Shown: piece by piece, positions 18,901-27,194 of the stretch
How the letters are laid out: the number at the start of each line of letters is the position of its first letter
How positions within the stretch are numbered: position 1 is the stretch's first letter
Source of the DNA: Gnetum montanum
Taxonomy: Eukaryota; Streptophyta; Gnetopsida; Gnetales; Gnetaceae
DNA: 27,194 bases
NCBI GenBank assembly: GCA_015680685.1
Contig: MNCI01001065.1
Location: forward strand, 1,827,057-1,854,250
Direction of reading: 5' to 3'
Translations under genes and position numbers: made by a program
Notes under the pieces: model-generated
Told to the model about the DNA's origin: nothing
The model's input: only the letters and a program-made list of their open reading frames with translations
The model's database searches: none

Positions 18901-19599
18901 TTAAGAATGTAGCACTTGGAATGCTTCTTAAGAGGATGGCACTTATAAAAAATGAGGCTTATCTACATGGGTTGAATTGGTTATGTGTTTCTTTGTTTTA
19001 GGGAGAAAGTAGTAATAAAATATGTTAATAAAAAAGAGTAAAGGTTATATGGGAACGAGTTAGTGTGCTTAATCCTCAAGGAAGAGGTAATAAAAAATAA
19101 AACAACCACAACAAAGGAGTTACAAAATGGAGTCACATGACTGCTTAAGCAAAGGAGAACACACAAAGCACAGATGCACTAAATCATTATCCCAAAAGTT
19201 ACTAGCATAAATGTAAAAGATAAACCCACTATGAGGATTCGAATTAAGCATAAAAAAGACACCCATAGAGGAGAAGTCATTCAAAAAATAAATATGAAAT
19301 GTGATAGTTGTCACATCATTCATGTTTATCCAAAACTACTTCATCATAATCTTGGCTAATAGTTTGTGGTTCGCATAATGCTTGATGGGTCGTGCTAGGA
19401 GCAATTACATGTGAGAACATTGGATTAGCAAGAGAGGCATTATTTGTAGTTAGTAAGGAAAGCAGAGAGTCATTGGTCACTACAGATAATTATAGAAGAC
19501 ATGGAGGGGCTAACAAAACACTTTTATCATAAGGAATATGATATCATATCTACTATATCGTAGATGTGATATGTAGCCTAACATACATCATGGTAGATA
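18901..19599. other. AT-rich interval between two divergent LTRs
   Basis: No gene is seen. It probably contains the U3 ends of the flanking minus and plus LTRs. A hairpin-forming stretch around CATATCTAC...GTAGATGTGATATG lies at 19,545-19,573, near the plus LTR promoter. Confidence 0.35.
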
Positions 19600-20440
19600 T
19601 AATGTAGTGGATTATAGTCATGCCTATAAATATGAGCCCACCATCATGTCAAAAATAAGTTTTTTCCCAATACTTAGAAAATTCTTGCAATTTGTTTTCT
19701 TAAAGTTAGAGTTAATATGAATGCTCATAGTGTAGTGAATTATAATTGTATGGAATCTTTATTCAAGTGAATTTTTCTTAGACACAATTCATGAACAACA
19801 ATAAAGATCAAGATTGTTCTTCATCATTGCAACATATCACTTAGAATAGATTTACTTTTCCACAATGTTTACTTTTACAAAGTCATTTATATTTCTTAAG
19901 TAATTTACTATTCCAGTGCTTGTTTGTAAGGTGGAATAAGTACAACTAGTTTCAAGCATAAAGTGTAATGGTTTGGTTGCAATAGTAACTCTATTTGATT
20001 CCCTTAATAGTAAAGTTACTTGGTAATCCAAGTAATAGTTACATTAACGTAGGACATGTATAGAAAACTAGGAATGTATGCTTATTGTCATAAGATAGAA
20101 TAGCTTTACATTTCTATTATACTTATAAATAGAAATTACATCATCATCCATTATGTTTACACTTACCACTTTTAAGAGCCAACAACATCAATTTATTATA
20201 TACCTTACTTAGAGTTAAACATATGTTTTGCACCTTGCTAACTCTAAGTGGAAAGACAGATTATAAACTTGCTACCAACTCACTAGTATACTTACATTGT
20301 CCATTCATGGATTATAATCTAGTCACATGTAAACACTAGTGACTCGTATGGTTAAGTGTTGGAATATCCTACCACTTATCATTGGTGATGTTATTGAGAA
20401 TATGTCAATGTTTTCTAGTTAGCTACTTTTACATAATTTA
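19600..20440 (+). repeat. LTR of the plus Athila-like copy
   Basis: A TATA box (TATAAATA, 19,625-19,632) begins a plus-strand unit whose distance to the gag ATG (about 900 bp) matches the minus copy (about 915 bp). A segment at 20,310-20,362 with GGATTATAATC, ACATGT and CGTATGGTTA has a relative at 24,685-24,736 beyond pol, as expected of an LTR pair. A primer-site-like TTGTATCAAG lies at 20,441. LTR ends could not be fixed. Confidence 0.5.
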
Positions 20441-20525
20441 TTGTATCAAGTATCACAAAGTATATTTGTCATACTTAGAATAATTTCTTAAAATGTACAC
20501 AAACTTAAGCATCACACAAATTAAA

Positions 20526-22430
20526 ATGGCTTCCACAACTAAAGTGAAATCTCCATCTACTATCAATCCTAATGAAAATAATGATAGAGATTATAATAAA
20601 GAGGATTGGAGTCCACCAATGTAAACAAGAATATCATATGCTCACATTGATTTTTATTATCTTGAATTCACATTTATTTTCTACCAAGATGAACAACATA
20701 GACGGAGAGACTTACAAAGAAATATTGTATTATCACATGAACTTTTAGCACCATTAATGCTTCAATCAGGCCTCATGAGATTAAATCTTTACCATATACA
20801 AGAAGGGTATAAAGTTATCAAAAACTTGACCAGGCATTATCAACCAATATATGCTCAAGTAAGAAGGGATGCTATTATGGAGACAATATATAAGCAAGAG
20901 AAAGGAAGGAGAGCATCACAAATAATTATCCTTGGAGTGAAAGAAGATGCTCCATCCAAAGCTAAATGGTCTAATCAAACTCATAGATCTAGTTCCCAAA
21001 CATCAATAATATGCATTAAAGATCCTATAAAAATGAAGCTCTATTCAACCCTTACAAAAACCTTTGGAAGAGACAAGAAGGACTCTAGACTTAGGAGGAT
21101 TCAAGGCCTAAAATCAACAAGAGATCCAAAAGAGATGAATCAGGAAGTCATAAAAGAACAGTCAATCATCAACATTCTCCAACTCTCTCATCTTCTTTCT
21201 TACATTGATCAATAGATTCTAACAAGAGGGAACAAGGATTAAGGAATCACGACAGCGAAAGGAGAAGAGATCATGGGAAACATGCAAATAGAAGGAGACA
21301 TCCTAATGCAAAAGAAGAAGATGATGAAGATAAAGGAAGGATCAAACATAAAACAAGAGAAAATTATAAGCATCATAGGGACCACCACTACAGCAAATCC
21401 TACAAACTTGAAGACTATGAAGAACCCCTATTAGCCACTTACAATATGATAAATATCATGGAAGTAGTGTACATTTCTACAAGACATTTAAGGGATAGTC
21501 ACATTAAGTAACTTGATATGAATAGTATTCCAAAGTTTGAAGGTGGATATAATGCAGATCCACAACATCACCTCCAAGCCTTCCATGATGCATGTGCCCT
21601 ACAAAATATAGAGAATGAATGGCAAAAATTAAAGTTATTTCTTAGGACACTCATAAAGGAAGAAAAGATCTAGTACATATCCTTAAAATTAGAATAAATT
21701 TGAAGATGGAGTACTATGTTAGAACTCTTTAATGACAAATACCAAACTTATTCTAGAGTGTTAAAATTAAAAAAACAAATCCAAGAATGAAAGCAAGAGA
21801 TACATGAATCCCTTGATGTAGTAATGGAAAGATACTAATTATTACATAGATGTCCAGGCCATGGATTTTCTCAAAGGGAAAAACTATGACACATCATCAA
21901 TGGGCTAAGGACCAAAACTAGAGAGACCCTTGGAGTATATGCTTAATGTAGATTATCAAAGATGACAATTCATCAAATCCAAAGGTTACTAGACCATGTG
22001 GAAAAAGAAGAGGGAGGGCTATACAAAAGAGAATTTGCTGAAGAATATAATAGGGATCCAACTATTAGAAAAAGAGATGTAAGGATATGTGAAACACAAC
22101 AAGAAGAAATTTTACAAGATATGATTTAGCAAAAGATTCTACCCATTCATAAATCGATTAATGATATCGCAACAAAGGTAGAGAAAATGTGGGACTCTAT
22201 GGACAAAAAATTTATCATAATACTAAAGATAGCAAAAGAGAAGAACAAACAAGCCTTTAACAAAATTAAAAATAAGAATAAGAAAAAGGACAATGAATGG
22301 GAGAGTTATAAAAATAAGGAAAAATTTATTGCAATTGAGAAAATTAAAGACTAAATCTCTAAAAACAACATTGATTGCAAAGTGTGCTAGTATGAATATC
22401 CTAAGGAATGTTGTCCTACCATGGCCCTTT
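20526..22430 (+). pseudogene. gag: Gag of the plus Athila-like copy (broken)
   Basis: Start ATG 20526. The first 225 codons are open except for one TAA (near 20,622), ending at TAG 21,213. They include LLAPLMLQSGLMRLNLYHIQ and a basic linker. Downstream frames match the minus copy: MNSIPKFEGGYNADPQHHLQ (21,518 onward), NIENEWQKLKLFLRTLIKEE, LFNDKYQTYSRVL, ESLDVVMERY, RCPGHGF, LLDHVEKEEGGLYKREFAEE and MWDSMDKKF. Near 22,376-22,411 lies a degenerate knuckle C-x2-C-x7-C lacking the His. Stops are frequent, mainly TAG and TAA. It encoded the capsid and nucleic-acid-binding protein of a Ty3/gypsy element. Confidence 0.8.
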
Positions 22431-23147
22431 TACAAGAGTCTGGGGCATGTGTACTAAATCCAAAGCTTGTCAAAAAATCAAATGCCATGAAGATTACCTT
22501 ATCCATAAGGTAATACTCCTATTCATACTTCTTCCTACTACTATCTAGTAACATACCATATGCCTACAATCCCATGGATGAAATCATAGCCTTACATATC
22601 TTAGCCAATAATGGGACCATCCTATAAATCTGCTAATTCTTTGCCACCAGTACCACCACCAGTAATGCAAGGAGATCTACCAACATCACCATAATAGAAA
22701 AGTGTTGTTAGGACAATTACTACACAAGAGGATACCTCCTATACAAGTGAACCAAGATCAAGGAAACATTCCTTCTTTAGGACAAGTCTAGAAAAGGTTT
22801 GAAGAATAAAAACTTCATCTACTCTTGCTCCTTCTATACAAAGTCCTCAAAAGAACACTATGCTTCCAAATTCAATAAAAAAGAACTTGACCATTATCAT
22901 GATTACATAGACAATAATGCATTGGATAAACATAGGCATTCTTCCTAAGAAAATAACAGATCTAGAAGGTCCTTTAGTTTATCTCCAAATAGCAAGACAC
23001 GAGCCATGAAAGGCTCTACTAAATTTTGGGTTAGAAATGAAGCTTATCTCTTAAGACATGTTCAAGGACTAGAATCTACCTTCGTTGAAGAAAAGCAATA
23101 TCCAACTAGAGCTAGCTAACTAGTCTATTTTTATTCCACTTGGACAA
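22431..23147 (+). other. Degenerate gag-protease linker of the plus copy
   Basis: No continuous frame over 700 bp. Short plus-strand fragments look like eroded coding sequence (for example KKELDHYHDYIDNNALDKHR near 22,890), but none is identifiable. The N-terminal protease half with the D-S/T-G motif should lie here and was not found. Confidence 0.4.
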
Positions 23148-23330
23148 GTGGAAGATGTAGTAACTACCATAAGTGGTTGGTCTTATCCTGTTGACTTTCT
23201 ATTTATCTATGTAGAAAATAATAAAGGTGAATTTCCTATCATCATGGGAAACGCATGGCTTAGCACCATGGATGCTAAGTTAGAAATCAAAGAAGATATT
23301 TTTAGGGAAGATAAAGTTAGAATCATTTAG
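23148..23330 (+). pseudogene. C-terminal part of aspartic protease, plus copy
   Basis: A 60-codon fragment with VEDVVTTISGWSYPVDFLFI and PIIMGNAWLSTMDAKLEI. The latter corresponds to the (I/V)LG-xWL-x-xx-A segment near the C terminus of Ty3/gypsy proteases. The active-site half is missing or unrecognisable upstream. Confidence 0.6.
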
Positions 23331-23499
23331 AGGTGTAGAGTTCCTTGTATTGGATATAGTGATAATAGGTGCAACTACATGCAGAAAGTATGGATGTTAA
23401 GATGAGACATCATTCCAGCATGTAACAAATGTGTTGAAGATGTGTGTACAATAGTGTCTATATATAGAAGGCACTAAACAAGATGACATCCAAAGGATG

Positions 23500-24370
23500 A
23501 TCAATGAAGAAGAATCAAAATCCAACATATGCATGGAACTAGTTGATAAAATTACAAGTACCTACATTGAAGAAATCGATAAACTGGAAAAGATATGAAG
23601 ACTGCCTTTCTACATGAAATCACCATAAGATGAATACATTGACTAGAAAAAATTAGAGATACTAGAAAAATATGAACCAAAACCACTAGATGTAAAAATC
23701 CTACTAGATGAACTTGAATATGCTTTCCTTAATAACAAAAAACTAGTAATTATAAATGTCAATCTCAATAAGGAACATAAGAGAAAATTATTGAAAATGA
23801 TAAACATATGATTGACTGCATGTGCATGGTCTTATGATGAAATCACTAGTATTGATCCATGCATCTAGTAACATCAAATCTACACCAATCCAGTTGTTAA
23901 ACCACATTACTAACCTCAATAAAGGCTGAACCCAAAATTCAAAGAAGTTGTCAAACAAGAGCTAGAAAAGTTGTCAAAGGCAAGGTTCATCTATCCTATT
24001 GTAGATAGTGAATGAATTAGTCCATTAGTCATTGTCCTAAAGAAGGGTGGTAAGTGGAGGGTTTATATAGACTTTCGATTGTTGAACATGGTAACATTTA
24101 AAGACCATTTTCCTTTGTCATTTGTTGATTAAGTTCTGGATAACATTGCGGGGCATCAGTACTATAGCTTTCTCGATGGGTATAGTGGATACAATCAAAT
24201 TCTTATCGCACAAGAAGATCAAGAGAAACATTTGCATACATGCAAATTGCATTTAGCCTGTGTAATGCTCCTACCATGTTCTAGAGACTAGTTTTTAGCA
24301 TCTTTCAAAAACATATTAGTAATGGAGTCAAGGTATTTATGAACTTGATTTCTTTATATCATGCAAATAT
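23500..24370 (+). pseudogene. pol: Reverse transcriptase fragment of the plus Athila-like copy
   Basis: Plus-strand frame with stops: INEEESKSNICMELVDK and LEKYEPKPLDVKILLDELEY (pre-RT region), ACAWSYDEITSIDP (near 23,820), NPKFKEVVKQELEKLSKARF (23,929 onward), SPLVIVLKKGGKWRVYIDFR, FKDHFPLSFVD, LDNIAGHQYYSFLDGYSGYN and IAQEDQEK. A small deletion near 24,230 removes the segment before FAYMQIAFSLCNAPTMF. The catalytic M-D-D position reads VFMNL (near 24,340), so the active site is lost. Frame resemblance ends a few codons later, and an LTR-like sequence follows. No RNase H or integrase is seen. Ty3/gypsy assignment is firm; Athila-like is likely from gag. Confidence 0.8.
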
Positions 24371-24760
24371 TAGTATTATTATCACTTAATATACCTAGTA
24401 GTGCACACTTGGTAACCTAGCAATAATAACATGAGTTTAGGATATGTATAATAGTTGGAAATATCTACTTATTGCTTAGGCTAACTTAAGCTTTATTTTC
24501 TTATTCATATATAAATAAGTAATTTTTTATGTTTTAATAATATTTTAATCATATTCATTACAACCTTACAATCTTATGCCTCAGTTATACTTAAACATAT
24601 ACACTAAGGGCTACACAAATCTAATCAAAAAGACAATAACCCATGATCACATTTAACTATCTAGATACTTCGCTAGTTTAGTTCATAGATTATAATCAAA
24701 TCATATGTGAATACTTATTATTTGTATGGTTGACATAGGTAATATGCATTGTTAATTAAT
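24371..24760 (+). repeat. LTR-related sequence after the plus copy
   Basis: 24,400-24,476 resembles the U5 end of the minus copy's LTR (TAGTGCACACTTG, AGGATAT, TATTGCTTA). 24,685-24,736 resembles 20,310-20,362 of the plus copy's own LTR. Together they suggest a rearranged 3' LTR right after a truncated pol, meaning an internal deletion removed RNase H and integrase. Confidence 0.4.
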
Positions 24761-25800
24761 TATGGACATCATTATAAAGGACAAATATTTAATGTTCATT
24801 TAGTAATTTTAAATTCATCAACTATTTCCTTTACGCTAGATCCATGTTTATATGAAAGCTCCAAATGGTTATTAGTGTTATTAGTTCAACTTATATAGGT
24901 GACTTAAGTGACTCTCTATACACAAATCTATAGGAGGTGTATCCTATAGGAAGTTTCTACATGATTTTATATGCCCATGAGACATTTTTGAGTTTACAAG
25001 CTTAGTGCTTCATATAATAATTAATTTTTCAAGTTAATATTCTTGTAGATGTTTTTATGTTAAAATTAGTCTTCATAATTCTAAAAAAGAAGTGGTATTG
25101 CAAGCATGTAAGAAGACTTACATTAAAATAATTACATATTATAATCTTCTTGATTCTTGTAACCTTTGTTGGATCCAAAAATATATATATATTAAAAATA
25201 AAAGCCCAAAGTACAAAAGTTGAGTATTGCAAAGAGGAGAAACTCCAAATCAATAAAAGAAAATGACTAATTATTTTAAAGATGTCTATTTAGGTTTTCA
25301 TACTTACAACCAATCTTGATAAACCTTTCCTCTGGGATAGGAAATCATACATTCCATGAAAAGATTAACATTAGGTGGAGGGGGAAGAAGCCCCTTCCTC
25401 ATTAATAGAATCAACATGATCAAAAGATACTATCTTTATATCTTGACCAACAGCTACAAATAAATTATTAGTGGTTAAAATATGTAAAACATATTGTTCA
25501 TTCTAAAGATTTGAAATATAATTACCAATAGATAGACTTTATCAACTTTTTTAATGATGAAGAACCATTTGAATTAACAATAGGATCTTGTGAAACCTAA
25601 GAAACATATATTTGTTTCCTCTTAGTCATTGAAGAATTTTTTGAAATTGATTTTATCAAAATCTTCCCTAAAGATATCTTTTGTTGAACAATAGTAAAGG
25701 AGAGGAGTGGCTAACTTTTGAAACATCAATAGAAGAAGTCATTGCAAGATTTGTAGCATCTATAGAAAAAACCTTAGTAGGATCTATAACATTTGTAGAA
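24761..25800. other. AT-rich region, no gene recognised
   Basis: About 1 kb of AT-rich sequence with only short open frames. A purine run GTGGAGGGGGAAGAAG at 25,375-25,390 could be a polypurine tract but has no LTR visible after it. The right part may be the tail of the minus-strand fragment described at 25,800-26,150. Confidence 0.35.
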
Positions 25801-26150
25801 GAAACCTCAGTAGCATTTATGGTAGCTTGTTGTTGACAGGCTTGCATTGCTTTTTTTCACAACATACAAGGACATGAATCGAACATATGACTATCTTGAT
25901 GACAATAGTGACATTACTTTGGGAGATTATAATAAACCTTTTGTAGTAATTAATTTCACTAGCACACAAAAGAATTTCTTCTTCAAGTGAAGCAAGATCT
26001 ACTCCAATCATCTATCAAATTTTGTGAAAATCACTAGCTACAATGAGGATGTCAAGATGTTTGATTGGTTTAATATGAGAGACAATGTTCCTTTCAACTT
26101 TTTTAAAAATTAATGAAAAATTTGATAATTCAACAAAATAAGGAACCTTT
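25801..26150 (-). pseudogene. Possible retroelement gag or LINE ORF1 remnant with CCHC knuckle
   Basis: On the minus strand a C-x2-C-x4-H-x4-C zinc knuckle (CHYCHQDSHMFDSC) is encoded at 25,913-25,872. Upstream in another frame is IGVDLASLEEEILLCASEIN, which resembles the segment before the knuckle in plant LINE ORF1 or gag proteins (I-K-VDL---LE----YARI-VEI). A frameshift and stops separate them. No endonuclease or reverse transcriptase was found nearby. The family is uncertain. Confidence 0.35.
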
Positions 26151-26640
26151 CAAAATTCAAGAGATGTTGAATTAAAAAAGGGACTCCACTTTCAAATAAT
26201 TAATAAAGCATTACGATGATTGAAAACACTAATATCAAGGACCTTAGAAACCATTCTCAAATCAACAAATTCTATCAACAAAAACAAGTTTGAAAAACAA
26301 TAAGCATGGACAACATCCAAACCTTGATCTTTCTAAAACAAATTTAAAAGATTAAAAAACTAAAAAATGAGGTAAAATAACCTAGAATTTACATGAAATC
26401 AAACCTTCTGGAAATTTCATGAGTAAGAGATTCATATAAATCATGAAATTAGTAGAATGGCAAAGAAGTGGTGGTTCCACTACAAGGATCACCTATTGAA
26501 TCTAGCAGTATTACATGTAATATTAATGTCAAACCCCTTACTACCTCAGATCAATGCTAAAACCCTTGTTGTATAAACCCTTAGATCAATGCACATAAGA
26601 AAAGAACATTTATTTATGTTTGTCCTTTTCTTCTTAAGAA
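26151..26640. other. AT-rich region, no gene recognised
   Basis: No coding signal. A 14-bp perfect palindrome TATTACATGTAATA lies at 26,509-26,522. The right end probably belongs to the U3 of the next LTR. Confidence 0.3.
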
Positions 26641-26685
26641 AAAAGATACTAAATAAAGTGATGAGACGTGATTCGCATGAGTCGT

Positions 26686-26767
26686 GCGATATCACGTACG
26701 TGATATCGCGTTGTCCCCTACAATGTCGCGTACGCAATATCACGGTCCACCGCCAAATCTATAAATA
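26686..26767 (+). promoter_or_regulatory. 24-bp palindrome, partial copy and TATA box
   Basis: GCGATATCACGT followed by its exact reverse complement occupies 26,686-26,709. A related GTCGCGTACGC-AATATCACG follows at 26,725-26,744, then TATAAATA at 26,760. ACGT cores are bZIP contact sites, so this looks like a dyad enhancer about 50-75 bp upstream of TATA. Confidence 0.6.
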
Positions 26768-27024
26768 AGAGGCAACACTCCCCTTATTTCCCATCCTAGT
26801 TTAGAAGTAGGGAAACTCTGGTAGTTTGATCACTCCAGAGATAGAATATTTTCCATGTGCCTATAGTAGGAGTCCCAAAGTGAACGAATCTTTATTCGAG
26901 CAACATTGTACCTAAACACAAGTTGTGTACGGCAATAAAGACGAGCTTTCCGAATAAACCTTGCAGTGCATGGAATAGGATTTTATTTATTTTTCTCTCT
27001 CTCACCCTTAAACTCCTAGAATGT

Positions 27025-27129
27025 GGTATGAGTACGACTTAATTACGAGCATCTAAGGATGTGTACGGTTAGTCAAGGAATCGGCTACTCATCGCAAGCG
27101 GTATGAGTACGACTTGATTACGAGCATCT
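27025..27129 (+). repeat. 30-bp direct repeat in U5-like region
   Basis: The 30-bp unit starting GGTATGAGTACGACTT occurs at 27,025-27,054 and 27,100-27,129 with a single A/G difference, offset 75 bp. A second short pair, TTGGTAA(T)CCCAGTGG, occurs at 27,141-27,155 and 27,174-27,189. Confidence 0.85.
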
Positions 27130-27194
27130 CGTGTGACTACTTGGTAACCCAGTGGCGTATCCAGGATCTACGCTTGGTAATCCCAGTGGTAGTC

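Larger units (their letters stand above)
26640..27194 (+). repeat. Promoter/R/U5 part of another plus-strand LTR
   Basis: An ordered plus-strand set: palindromic upstream element (26,686-26,709), TATAAATA (26,760-26,767), a transcribed region, poly(A) signals AATAAA at 26,934 and 26,953, then a repeat-containing U5-like region running to the window end. TATA to poly(A) spacing of about 175 bp is typical of the R region of plant LTRs. It resembles neither LTR family described above. No internal domain is included in the window, so superfamily is unknown; it could also be a solo LTR. Confidence 0.5.

Noticed and set aside
25375-25390. Polypurine tract before a 3' LTR
   Set aside because: No LTR start or element oriented to use it is visible downstream.

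Overview
This window reads as nuclear, repeat-dense DNA of a seed plant with a large genome, possibly a gymnosperm. That is inferred from the element types (Ty3/gypsy elements with an extra RNase H, initiator-Met-like and Asn-like tRNA primer sites, plant-type TATA boxes and GT-AG introns). Nothing identifies the species, and I see no intact host gene, rRNA, tRNA gene or CRISPR.

Region 1 (about 1-15,715) is a large decayed Ty3/gypsy element of Tat/Ogre type read on the minus strand. In minus-strand order it has an LTR (about 15,715-14,562), a primer site matching tRNA-Asn (14,561-14,534), gag-protease (14,311 to about 10,500), a 5.3 kb interval, reverse transcriptase, RNase H, second RNase H and integrase (5,229-1,783), and a 13-unit array of ~35-bp repeats (1,752-1,323). 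Beyond that lies a second, related LTR (1-848) pointing the wrong way (plus), so the two LTRs face each other.

The most unusual content is the 5.3 kb interval between protease and reverse transcriptase. It holds an opposite-strand (plus) gene of about eight exons, 5,777-10,170. It has GT-AG introns, a TATA box 110 bp upstream, a poly(A) signal 31 bp downstream and a His/Glu-rich repeated C-terminal exon. Splice phases join at six of seven junctions. I do not recognise the protein. Short plus-oriented repeat units related to the 13-unit array also occur on both sides of this gene.

The element is dead. Gag, pol and the antisense gene are cut by in-frame stops, of which I count about 29 TAG among 41. 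This is the pattern expected from C-to-T decay of methylated CAG (CHG) sites.

Region 2 (about 15,715-24,480) holds two AT-rich Ty3/gypsy relics of one family (Athila-like gag) in divergent orientation: a minus copy (gag 17,718-15,811) and a plus copy (gag 20,526 to about 22,430, protease and reverse transcriptase to about 24,370). Their TATA boxes lie back to back about 1 kb apart. Region 3 (24,480-26,500) is AT-rich with a possible minus-strand retroelement fragment carrying a CCHC zinc knuckle. Region 4 (about 26,640-27,194) is the promoter and R/U5 part of another plus-strand LTR, with a perfect 24-bp palindrome upstream of its TATA box and two internal direct repeats.
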